Source: CAYICL01 sp964361885 (lineage in GTDB: Bacteria; Patescibacteriota; Microgenomatia; UBA1400; CG1-02-47-37). From it: a stretch of DNA of 12,641 bases. The stretch lies in assembly GCA_964361885.1 (NCBI GenBank), contig CAYICL010000019.1:1-12641 (forward strand). Direction: 5' to 3'. The notes beneath the pieces were generated by a model, which saw nothing but the letters and a program-made list of their open reading frames with translations, did not search any database and was not told where the DNA came from. A program made the translations under genes and the position numbers. Shown here piece after piece: positions 1-6,578 of the stretch (position 1 is its first letter; every line of letters begins with the position of its first letter).

Positions 1-1
1 T

Positions 2-370
2 GGGAAAATTTTCCCGCTTGGTTTTGTCAAAACAGCTGATTTAGTGGCTCTTTATAATCTGGCCACTGTTTACGTTCAAGTAAGTTTAGCCGAAGGCTTC
101 GGTCTGCCGGTTCTGGAAGCTTTTAGCTGCGGTTGTCCGGTAATTACCTCCAAAGCAACTTCTTTGGCAGAAATCAGCGGTTCGGCCGCCATCTTAGTCA
201 ATCCCAGAGACAAGTTAGCCATCAGCCAAGCTTTAAAGGCTTTTTGGCTTGACCCGGCTTTACAAAAAAAATATCGCCTCTTAGGCTTACTTCAAGCCAG
301 GCAATTTTCTTGGGAGAAAACCGGGAAGGAAACTTTGAAAGTTTATGAAAAAGTTCTTTCACAACCATAG
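2..370 (+). CDS. GT4 (GT-B fold) glycosyltransferase, C-terminal part only (5' end outside window)
   Basis: The reading frame is open from base 2, so this is the last 122 residues of a longer enzyme whose N-terminal acceptor domain lies off the left edge. A GTG at 44 is internal and not a credible start, because conserved GT4 sequence (GFV...DLVALYNLA) precedes it. The E-x7-E signature of GT4 retaining glycosyltransferases is present as SLAEGFGLPVLEAF, with the two glutamates encoded at 92-94 and 116-118. In this family that region binds the nucleotide-sugar donor. The closing helix (FSWEKTGKETLKVYEKVL) is also typical. The sugar cannot be inferred. The final 26 bp overlap the next gene, which implies one operon and coupled translation. 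Confidence 0.9.
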   Translation, partial: GKIFPLGFVKTADLVALYNLATVYVQVSLAEGFGLPVLEAFSCGCPVITSKATSLAEISGSAAILVNPRDKLAISQALKAFWLDPALQKKYRLLGLLQARQFSWEKTGKETLKVYEKVLSQP

Positions 371-1487
371 TCTCTTAACTTTCGGCTTAAGTTTGGCTGT
401 CATTGTCAGAATCTATCTGCAATTGATTGCCGGTTTAGCTCTTAAATTTGTTCCTTTTAAAGGGAGTTTTCCCTATTGGGATATTTTCTTAAACACTAAA
501 GGTCCGGATTGGCTCTGGCTCTGGGGCAATTTCGACGGCGCTCACTATATTAGCATTGCTCAGGAAGGTTATCTGTATGGTTTAACCCAAGTGTTTTTTC
601 CACTCTACCCCAACTTGATCAGATTATTTACCCTTCTTATTCATAACCAGCTTTGGTCAGGTTTAATTATTTCCCACTTATGCCTGGTTGGTTTTATCTA
701 TTTCTTTATTAAACTAGCTCAACTGGACTATTCCGACAAAATCATCCGCTGGACTCTGCTTTTCCTTTTGCTTTTCCCTGCTTCTTTTTTCCTCTTTTCC
801 GTTTATACAGAATCTTTATTTCTTTTTTTGACCGCCTTAAGTCTGTATTTAGCCAGAACCAAGCGTTTTACTGCCGCCGGCCTGGTAGTGGGACTGGCTT
901 CGGCCACCCGCTTGATCGGTATATTTTTATTACTGGCCATTTTATGGGAATACTATCAAGTCCACCATAAACCTCGTTTATTCAGTCTCATTAAAATTTC
1001 TGTTTTAGCTGCTTCCGGTTTGTTAACCTATTTATTCTATCTTCATCACCGTTTTGATAACTTTTTAATTTTTATCACTGCCCAACCGGGTTTTGGCACC
1101 GGCCGCCAGGTAGACACTCTGGTCATGCTCTATCAGGTAATCTTTAGATATATAAAAATGTTTTTTGGAGTTGGCCTGCAAAATGATATTTATCCGGTCT
1201 TAGTCTTTGAATTTTCAATCTCTGTTATTTTTCTTGGTTTAATTATCTATGCCCTGATTAAAAAATTCCGGCCCGGTTATTTACTGTTTTTTATTCCCAG
1301 CTTCTTACTGCCGACCTTTACCGGCAGCTTTGCCTCTATGCCCCGCTATGTTCTGGCCGGTTTCCCGCTCTTTTGTTTATTGGCCGGGATTAAAAACAAA
1401 ACTGTTAAAGTCATGATTCTAATCATTTCAGCCTTGCTTTTGACCTGGGCTTTTATTAGATTTTCCCGAGGTTATTGGATCTCATGA
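345..1487 (+). CDS. PIG-V-like GT-C mannosyltransferase, multi-pass membrane protein
   Basis: This 380-residue protein is mostly hydrophobic with many predicted membrane spans, the first at about residues 10-33. After span one it carries the loop LWGNFDGAHYISIAQEGY, with Asp64 in the DGxHY motif, followed by FFPLYPNLIRL. That arrangement matches the PIG-V/Mannosyl_trans2 family, whose GT-C members use polyprenyl- or dolichyl-phosphate mannose on the outer face of the membrane, with the first-loop Asp as likely catalytic residue. The length is usual for bacterial members. The ATG at 345 lies inside the 3' end of the preceding gene (26-bp overlap), and a purine-rich GGAAGG about 15 nt upstream is at best a weak ribosome site. 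The stop overlaps the next start as ATGA. Donor and acceptor sugars are inferred from the family and from the DPM1-like gene downstream. Confidence 0.83.
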   Translation: MKKFFHNHSLLTFGLSLAVIVRIYLQLIAGLALKFVPFKGSFPYWDIFLNTKGPDWLWLWGNFDGAHYISIAQEGYLYGLTQVFFPLYPNLIRLFTLLIHNQLWSGLIISHLCLVGFIYFFIKLAQLDYSDKIIRWTLLFLLLFPASFFLFSVYTESLFLFLTALSLYLARTKRFTAAGLVVGLASATRLIGIFLLLAILWEYYQVHHKPRLFSLIKISVLAASGLLTYLFYLHHRFDNFLIFITAQPGFGTGRQVDTLVMLYQVIFRYIKMFFGVGLQNDIYPVLVFEFSISVIFLGLIIYALIKKFRPGYLLFFIPSFLLPTFTGSFASMPRYVLAGFPLFCLLAGIKNKTVKVMILIISALLLTWAFIRFSRGYWIS

Positions 1488-2389
1488 ATAAAAAAATCTT
1501 AGTCACCGGCGGTTTAGGCTTTATCGGCTCCCACTTAGTGGAAAGATTAATGAATTTAAACTATTCGGTTTCTGTGATTGATAATTATGCCGCCGGTCCG
1601 GGCTTTAAACCGCCTCAACCGGTCAAGTTTTACCGTCAGGATATCAGCCACCCTAAGGTCGTTGACTTAGTCGCTAAAATCAAACCCCGGGTTATTTTTC
1701 ATCTGGCCGCCGACAACCGGATCACCAGTTCTCCCGCTGACGTCTTGAAAAGTAATATTATCGGTACCTTTAATTTACTCGAAGCCGGTAAAAAAGCCGG
1801 CATTAAACAGTTTATTTTTACTTCTTCCGCCGCGGTCTACGGCGATCCGGCCAAACTGCCGATCAACGAAACCCATCCCAACCGGCCGATCTCTGCTTAC
1901 GGTCTGTCTAAATTAACCGGCGAGCTTTACTGTGGTCAATACCAATCTGATTTTGCCGCCTCGATCTTTAGATTTGCCAATGTTTACGGCCCCCGCCAAA
2001 GCAGCCGCTCCGAGGGCGGCGTCGTCGCCATTTTTATCGACCGGTTATTAAAAGGCCAAAAACCGCTAATTTACGGTGACGGCAGCCAGACGCGGGATTT
2101 TGTCTTTGTTAATGACGTGGTTGATGCTTTAACTATGGCTTTAAAAATCCCCAAAAAATTTACTCTTAACATCGGTTCCAACCGGCCGGTGACTATCGCC
2201 TCGTTATTAAACCAAATTGCCGCCTTAATCGAAACCAAGCCTGTCTTTATCCAAAAACCCTTCCGGCCGATGGAAATAACCAACAGTCTTTTTAGCTATT
2301 ATTTGGCTAAAAAAACCTTAAACTGGCAGCCCCGCACCAGCCTGATTGCTGGTCTTAAATCCACCATTAAATACTTTCAGTCAGTATGA
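1484..2389 (+). CDS. Extended SDR, NAD-dependent epimerase/dehydratase (GalE-like)
   Basis: This is a 301-residue Rossmann-fold enzyme. TGGLGFIG at residues 8-15 is the TGxxGxxG dinucleotide-binding motif, FHLAA follows near residue 75, and the catalytic set is Ser115 (in SSAAVYG), Tyr139 and Lys143 (YGLSK). RFANVYGPRQ and the downstream YGDGSQTRDFVFVNDVV segment are standard for nucleotide-sugar epimerases and dehydratases. It should convert a nucleotide-linked sugar in the cytoplasm for the neighbouring transferases; UDP-glucose 4-epimerase is the closest general type, but the substrate cannot be fixed. An in-frame TTG at 1475 would add three residues (MDL), but the ATG at 1484 is preferred because it begins directly at the conserved MNKKILVTGG strand and overlaps the upstream stop as ATGA. 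Its own stop overlaps the next start the same way. Confidence 0.9.
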   Translation: MNKKILVTGGLGFIGSHLVERLMNLNYSVSVIDNYAAGPGFKPPQPVKFYRQDISHPKVVDLVAKIKPRVIFHLAADNRITSSPADVLKSNIIGTFNLLEAGKKAGIKQFIFTSSAAVYGDPAKLPINETHPNRPISAYGLSKLTGELYCGQYQSDFAASIFRFANVYGPRQSSRSEGGVVAIFIDRLLKGQKPLIYGDGSQTRDFVFVNDVVDALTMALKIPKKFTLNIGSNRPVTIASLLNQIAALIETKPVFIQKPFRPMEITNSLFSYYLAKKTLNWQPRTSLIAGLKSTIKYFQSV

Positions 2390-3072
2390 AATTAATTTTA
2401 ATCTTGCCGGCCTTAAATGAAGCCAAGGTTATTGCCCGAGTCTTGCGCCAAATCAAACTAGTCGCGGCTAAATTGCCCGTCTCTACAGAAATCTGCGTTA
2501 TCAACGATGGTTCCGGGGATCAAACTGCCGCTATCAGTAAAAAAGCCGGCGTCACGGTTTTAACTCATGTGATTAATCGGGGATTGGGTGCCTCTTTATC
2601 TACCGGTTTGGAATATGCCAAAAGAGTTAAAGCCGATTTTGCCATTACCATGGATTCGGACGGCCAGCACGATCCGGCTGATTTAATCACGGTTTTAACG
2701 CCGTTATTAAATAAACAAACCGACGTAGTCATTGGCAGCCGGCTGCTTCGGCCAACCGGTCATATGCCCTGGTTAAGAAAAATTAACAATCAGGCCTTTA
2801 ATTTACTTACCCGCTTGCTCTTTGGTGTTGTCACTACCGATTCTTTATCCGGTTTTCGTGGCTTTAGTAAACCAGCCATTCAATCAATTGAACTAAAAAC
2901 CGAACGCATGGAAGTTTCTAATGAGTTTTTTACCGAAATTAAACGCCATCATTTAAAATTTGCCGAAGTGCCAATTAGAGTCATTTACACCGATTATTCT
3001 CTGACCAAAGGCGTCAAGCCTGGTAATGTATTTGCAATTCTCTTTCGGCTTTTGCTAAGATTAGTCAGATAA
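2386..3072 (+). CDS. GT2 glycosyltransferase, polyprenyl-phosphate sugar (DPM1-like) synthase
   Basis: A 228-residue GT-A enzyme with all the landmarks of the dolichyl/polyprenyl-phosphate mannose (or glucose) synthase group. These are LPALNEA at residues 7-13, INDGSGD at 39-45, the metal-binding DSDGQHDP at 90-97, IGSR at 117-120 and DSLSGFRGF at 152-160. Family members transfer a sugar from a nucleotide to a polyprenyl phosphate at the inner membrane face. It ends shortly after the catalytic domain with LFRLLLRLVR and has no C-terminal membrane spans, so it would need an amphipathic tail or partner to reach its lipid substrate. The DUF2304 gene 1 bp downstream encodes a likely partner. The start is ATGA-coupled to the SDR gene. 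Which sugar it uses is not shown by the sequence; mannose is suggested by the PIG-V-like gene in the same operon. Confidence 0.88.
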   Translation: MKLILILPALNEAKVIARVLRQIKLVAAKLPVSTEICVINDGSGDQTAAISKKAGVTVLTHVINRGLGASLSTGLEYAKRVKADFAITMDSDGQHDPADLITVLTPLLNKQTDVVIGSRLLRPTGHMPWLRKINNQAFNLLTRLLFGVVTTDSLSGFRGFSKPAIQSIELKTERMEVSNEFFTEIKRHHLKFAEVPIRVIYTDYSLTKGVKPGNVFAILFRLLLRLVR

Positions 3073-3073
3073 T

Positions 3074-3415
3074 ATGTCAGCCTTTTTACCGGTCCAGATA
3101 ATCTTTAGTCTTTTCTTGCTTTTTGCTGCTTCCCGGGTATGGTTGCGCCTCAAAGACGGCAGCTTAACTTTGGCTAACTTTTTCTTTTGGTTTGGTTTAT
3201 TTGTTTTCGCTATCATCGGTGTTTTTAAACCCGAACTAACTTCTATGGTTGCTAAAAGCTTAGGCATTAACCGGGGCAGCGACGCGGTTATTTATGCTTC
3301 GATACTTTTGCTTTTCTATTTGATTTTTAGAACTAATGTGCTTTTGGAAAACCTGCGCCATGATTTAACCAAACTGGTCCGCACCATTGCTTTAAGTCAA
3401 CAGAAAAAAAAATGA
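3074..3415 (+). CDS. DUF2304 small membrane protein
   Basis: This 113-residue protein has three hydrophobic spans at about residues 5-24, 35-52 and 71-87, then a charged cytoplasmic-looking helix (ENLRHDLTKLVRTIAL) and a lysine-rich end. The block SLGINRGSDAVIYASILLLFYLIFR and the helix after it match the DUF2304 family as I know it. The family has no assigned biochemical function but often sits beside DPM1-like GT2 genes. Here it starts 1 bp after the GT2 stop and shares an ATGA overlap with the following GT4. I infer that it anchors or regulates the soluble GT2, or helps pass the lipid-linked sugar across the membrane. That role is not demonstrated by the sequence. Confidence 0.85.
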   Translation: MSAFLPVQIIFSLFLLFAASRVWLRLKDGSLTLANFFFWFGLFVFAIIGVFKPELTSMVAKSLGINRGSDAVIYASILLLFYLIFRTNVLLENLRHDLTKLVRTIALSQQKKK

Positions 3416-4494
3416 AGCTGTTGTTTTTAACCGAGTTTTTCCCCCAGGATGAACAAAAGATTTTTAGCGGCGGAGTTGAAGCCCGGACTTACTATGTAGT
3501 TAATCAAGCCAAAACAGACTTTTCGGTTCAAGTCATTTCCTCCAGTTTTCAGCAAATTCCGGCCACACCCTTATCGGTTTTTACCCGGATTTTATACTTA
3601 TTTATATCTTTTTTTAAAGCCTTGCTGGCTGATTTTGATTTAATCGAAGCTTCCAATGTCGTTACTTACTTGCCGGCTTTTCTGGCTGCCAGACTAAAAA
3701 GACGGCCGGTGGTTATCTGGATTCCCGATGTTTTAAATCATTCTTGGTTTGAATTCGGTTGGTTTGTCGGTTTGTTTGGGTTTATCATTGAAAAAATCTG
3801 CCTTAAATTAAGCTGGGACGGCATTATTGCTTTAAGCCAATCAACTAAATCAAAGTTAATTAAAGCTAAAGTCAAAACCAAACACTTAACCGTAGTTCAT
3901 GGCGGCATTGACCCGGATGAATTTAGATTAACCGTTAAACCGCCAAAATTTGCTAAACCCACCATCTGCTCTGTGGCTCGTCTGGTGAAAACCAAACGGC
4001 TTGATATTTTAATTAAGTCTTTAGCCTTACTTGATTCTTTATCAGAAGTACGTTTATTGATTATCGGCCGGGGGCCACAAAAAAATCACTTAAACCAACT
4101 CATTAACCAATTGAAACTAACCGGAAAAGTCAAAATAATCAACTATTTAACCCGCCCGGAGTTGATCAAAACACTTTATCGTTCCCGGTTTTTTTGTCTG
4201 CCTTCAATCGTGGAGGGTTTTGGTCTGGCTACTATCGAAGCGATGGCTTGCGGTTTGCCGGCCATCTTAGCTGATATTCCGATTAATCAGGAAATTACTC
4301 ATTTCAACCAAGCCGCTCTCTTCTTTCAACCGGATTCCGCCGAAAATTTGGCCTTACAAATAAAATCGCTTTTAACTGATAAAACTCTTTACCGCCAAAA
4401 ACAGCTTGAAGCCATAAAACTATCCCAAACCTACACTTGGCAAAAAGTATATGATCAAACTAAAAAATTCTATGAAACTTGTTTTCATCACTGA
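3412..4494 (+). CDS. GT4 family glycosyltransferase
   Basis: A 360-residue GT-B enzyme of usual length. The N-terminal acceptor domain begins MKLLFLTEFFPQDEQKIFSGG, with the glycine-rich turn typical of GT4. The interdomain strand VVHGGIDPDEF at residues 161-171 leads into the donor domain, where SVARLVKTKR (187-196) supplies phosphate-binding Arg and Lys. The E-x7-E motif is Glu268/Glu276 (VEGFGLATIEAM). A retaining transfer of a nucleotide sugar to a lipid-linked or growing glycan on the cytoplasmic side is the expected role, but specificity is unknown. The ATG at 3412 overlaps the DUF2304 stop by 4 bp, after a run of A's and without a visible Shine-Dalgarno sequence. The 3' end overlaps the next gene by 23 bp. 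Confidence 0.9.
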   Translation: MKLLFLTEFFPQDEQKIFSGGVEARTYYVVNQAKTDFSVQVISSSFQQIPATPLSVFTRILYLFISFFKALLADFDLIEASNVVTYLPAFLAARLKRRPVVIWIPDVLNHSWFEFGWFVGLFGFIIEKICLKLSWDGIIALSQSTKSKLIKAKVKTKHLTVVHGGIDPDEFRLTVKPPKFAKPTICSVARLVKTKRLDILIKSLALLDSLSEVRLLIIGRGPQKNHLNQLINQLKLTGKVKIINYLTRPELIKTLYRSRFFCLPSIVEGFGLATIEAMACGLPAILADIPINQEITHFNQAALFFQPDSAENLALQIKSLLTDKTLYRQKQLEAIKLSQTYTWQKVYDQTKKFYETCFHH

Positions 4495-5497
4495 TGCCTG
4501 GCAGCCTTTAGTCGGCGGCGGCCAGAAACTATTCTGGGAGCTTACCAACCGTTTGGCCAAAGATCACCACTGCCAAATTATTGTTATTACCCGGGCTTTG
4601 AAGTTTGCCAATCAAACTTTTAACCAACCTGAAAGTTATTTAGACAACCAGCTGAAAATTATCCGCCTTGGTCCGGCCTTACCTTTTTTTAACCCTTTTG
4701 GCCGTATTTGGTTTACTTTTCAGTCACTCATTTACTGTCTTAAGTTTAAGCCGGATATTTATCTTGCCTCCACCTGGCTGCCGGCCTTTACCCTATATTT
4801 TCTTAAGCTGATGAAAAGAATTCCAATGGTTTTAATTGCCATTGGTTTCGGCACTAGCAACCGTTTTTATCAGTCTTTAGAAAAATTTATCAGCCAAACT
4901 TTAAAATATGACTTAATCATCACCGATGACTATACTTTTTATCAAATCAAGAAAAATATTAAATTTATTCCGAATGGGGTAACTCTACCCCATTCGCCCC
5001 GCGAAGCCTTGGCGAAGTGGGGCCAGTTTACTTTTCTAACTATTGCCAGAAACGAACCCAGAAAGGGGATTCCAATTTTGTTAAAAGCCTTTAATCAGGT
5101 TAAAAAGCAGTTTCCTCAAGCTAAACTGCGCTTGTTCGGTCCTGGTTTTAAAACTATCAGCCAGCCGGAATTAGACAAGGAATTATTCAAAGCCCACTGT
5201 TTAGTTTCGCCTTCTTTAGCCGAAGGCCATCCTTTGGTTTTGTTTGAAGCTTGGGCTCATCAGTTGCCGGTGATCGCCACTAATGTCGGCAGTGTCAGCC
5301 GGTTTGTTAACCATGACAACGGTTATCTGGTTCCACCCAATGACTGGCTGGCTTTAAGCCGCGCGATGAAACTGGCTATTAAAAATCCCAGCCTGTTGGT
5401 CATGGGTCAAAACGGCTGTCAATTAGTCTCTCAGCACTATTCCTGGAAAAAAACCATTAATCAATACTATCAGGCCTTGTCGCGATTAGTGGCGTAA
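4472..5497 (+). CDS. GT4 family glycosyltransferase with shortened donor domain
   Basis: A 341-residue GT-B enzyme. The start at 4472 is chosen because it opens with the conserved first strand and glycine loop (MKLVFITDAWQPLVGGGQ); an ATG at 4451 would add seven unconserved residues. FIPNGVTLP at 165-173 ends the N-terminal domain, IARNEPRKG at 191-199 carries the phosphate-binding Arg/Lys, and Glu251/Glu259 (AEGHPLVLFEAW) form E-x7-E. The distance from Lys198 to Glu251 is 53 residues, against about 70-73 in the other complete GT4 proteins here, so roughly 18-20 residues are missing between LFGPG and the LFKAHCLVSPS strand. The interdomain linker is encoded by a strong DNA palindrome. It is the last gene of the operon, and its stop lies inside the repeats of the fic promoter. 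Substrate unknown. Confidence 0.88.
   Translation: MKLVFITDAWQPLVGGGQKLFWELTNRLAKDHHCQIIVITRALKFANQTFNQPESYLDNQLKIIRLGPALPFFNPFGRIWFTFQSLIYCLKFKPDIYLASTWLPAFTLYFLKLMKRIPMVLIAIGFGTSNRFYQSLEKFISQTLKYDLIITDDYTFYQIKKNIKFIPNGVTLPHSPREALAKWGQFTFLTIARNEPRKGIPILLKAFNQVKKQFPQAKLRLFGPGFKTISQPELDKELFKAHCLVSPSLAEGHPLVLFEAWAHQLPVIATNVGSVSRFVNHDNGYLVPPNDWLALSRAMKLAIKNPSLLVMGQNGCQLVSQHYSWKKTINQYYQALSRLVA
4971..4996. repeat. Perfect 11-bp inverted repeat inside a GT4 coding region
   Basis: CGAATGGGGTA (4971-4981) and TACCCCATTCG (4986-4996) are exact reverse complements separated by the 4-base loop ACTC. The hairpin lies within the coding region for the linker between the two GT-B domains (residues PNGVTLPHS). 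A G/C-rich, fully paired stem is unusual in this AT-leaning sequence. No U-tract follows, so it does not look like an intrinsic terminator. Confidence 0.85.
4988..5022. repeat. Second, competing inverted repeat sharing an arm with the first
   Basis: CCCCATTCGCC (4988-4998) can pair with GGCGAAGTGGGG (5011-5022) around a 12-base loop, with a single bulged C. The left arm is the same segment that forms the right arm of the 4971-4996 hairpin, so the two structures exclude each other. Both lie in the coding region of the GT4 gene ending at 5497. Confidence 0.7.
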
Positions 5498-5522
5498 TTG
5501 TGGCGTGATTTGTGGTATAATT
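5489..5522 (+). promoter_or_regulatory. Three tandem 11-bp repeats in the fic promoter (candidate operator)
   Basis: GTGGCGTAATT (5489-5499) is followed directly by GTGGCGTGATT (5500-5510) and, after one T, by GTGGTATAATT (5512-5522). The first two differ at one position and the third at two. The period of 11-12 bp is close to one DNA helical turn, so a protein could bind all copies on one face. The first copy contains the stop codon of the upstream GT4 gene and the last contains the -10 box. Operator function is inferred from position and spacing. Confidence 0.5.
5513..5521 (+). promoter_or_regulatory. Extended -10 promoter for fic (TGGTATAAT)
   Basis: TGG plus the consensus TATAAT (5516-5521) forms an extended -10 element. 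Seven nucleotides separate it from the ATG at 5529, so transcription would begin at about the start codon and give a leaderless mRNA. No convincing -35 box is present 17 bp upstream, as is common with extended -10 promoters. A second TATAAT at 5522-5527 abuts the ATG and is too close to serve with that start. Confidence 0.65.
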
Positions 5523-5528
5523 ATAATT

Positions 5529-6575
5529 ATGTATCAACCAAAATTTACAATTACCCCGGAAATCAATAATAGAATTGCTGAGATAGAGCGGATAAAAGAA
5601 GTGGTGAACAAGAGCAGGATTTTGCCGGAGCAGGAAGCAGTTTTGCGTTTCAGGGCTAAAGTAGATGCGATTCATAGCTCAACTTCAATTGAAGGGAATA
5701 TCTTGAATAAGAGAGAGGTAGAGAAAGTTTTAGGCGGTGAAATGGTAAAAGCTAATGAGCAAATGATAACAGAGGCTTTAAACTATAAAAAAGCGATTGA
5801 CTGGATGGAGAAAAGGTTGATTGAGTCTGGAAAGATTGAAGTTAAAGATATTTTGCAACTTCATTATTTGACAATGAAAGATTTGTTACTAAAAGAAAAA
5901 GTGGGGTTTTTTAGGAAAGGGCCGGTTTATATAGTAGATGTAATTAATGGACAAGATGTAGTGAGATATATTGGGCCTAAAGGTGAAAGAGTGAAGAGAT
6001 TAATTAAAGAACTGCTGATTTGGCTCAATAAAGAGGGGAGTAGATTGCATCCGATATTAATGGCAGGGTTATTGCATTATGAATTTGTATCAATTCATCC
6101 GTTTAGTGATGGTAATGGCCGGGTAACAAGATTATTAACGTTGTTTTTTCTGTGGCTAAATAGATACGAATTTAAAAGAGTTTTGGTGCCGGATATTTAC
6201 TATTGGCAAAATAGGATGGCTTATTATGATGCTTTGAATAGAGCTAAGACATATGATGGACGAGAAAGAGTCGACGTAACGCCCTGGCTGGAGTTTTTTA
6301 CGAAAGGGTTTTTAGTAGTAGCTAAGGATTTAGAAAAAGAAATTACAGCAGTATCATTAAGCGGGGAGGATAGAGAGATAGTCAGGTTATCAAACGATGA
6401 TTTGACGATGGTTGATTTTGTAAAACAAATGGGTAGGGCGGACTTACAGGATATACTTTCTATATTAAATGGATCAGAACGAACAGTTCAGCGGAGATTG
6501 AAAGGACTGGTTGATAAAAAGATATTTAAGAAATGCGGAAAAGGAAGAGGTGTATTTTATAAATTAGCTAAGTAA
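5529..6575 (+). CDS. Fic family protein (class II, N-terminal autoinhibitory motif) with C-terminal winged helix
   Basis: A 348-residue protein with the complete Fic core HPFSDGNGRVTR at 190-201. His190 is the catalytic base and Asp194 the metal ligand in this family, which usually transfers AMP from ATP to hydroxyl groups on target proteins. SSTSIEGN at 50-57 fits the inhibitory-helix motif [S/T]xxxE[G/N] (Ser51, Glu55, Gly56), placing it in the self-inhibited class II. Residues about 288-348 look like a winged helix (DLQDILSILNGSERTVQRRLKGLV). A GTG at 5505 would add eight residues but lies across the -10 box, so ATG 5529 is chosen. Codon use is distinct, with many AGA/AGG and ATA codons where neighbouring genes favour CGN and ATT/ATC; this suggests recent acquisition. 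It could be a toxin-like regulator; the target is unknown. Confidence 0.92.
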   Translation: MYQPKFTITPEINNRIAEIERIKEVVNKSRILPEQEAVLRFRAKVDAIHSSTSIEGNILNKREVEKVLGGEMVKANEQMITEALNYKKAIDWMEKRLIESGKIEVKDILQLHYLTMKDLLLKEKVGFFRKGPVYIVDVINGQDVVRYIGPKGERVKRLIKELLIWLNKEGSRLHPILMAGLLHYEFVSIHPFSDGNGRVTRLLTLFFLWLNRYEFKRVLVPDIYYWQNRMAYYDALNRAKTYDGRERVDVTPWLEFFTKGFLVVAKDLEKEITAVSLSGEDREIVRLSNDDLTMVDFVKQMGRADLQDILSILNGSERTVQRRLKGLVDKKIFKKCGKGRGVFYKLAK

Positions 6576-6578
6576 GTT

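Noticed and set aside
2071..2283. Minus-strand open frame opposite the first SDR gene
   Set aside because: It lies wholly inside a well-supported SDR gene, has no recognisable motif and is explained as the antisense of coding sequence. Similar frames opposite the DUF2304, GT4 and reductase genes were dismissed for the same reason.
5522..5527. Second TATAAT directly before the fic ATG
   Set aside because: It ends one base before the ATG, so a transcript from it would begin inside the gene. The upstream copy with the TGG extension is the better promoter.
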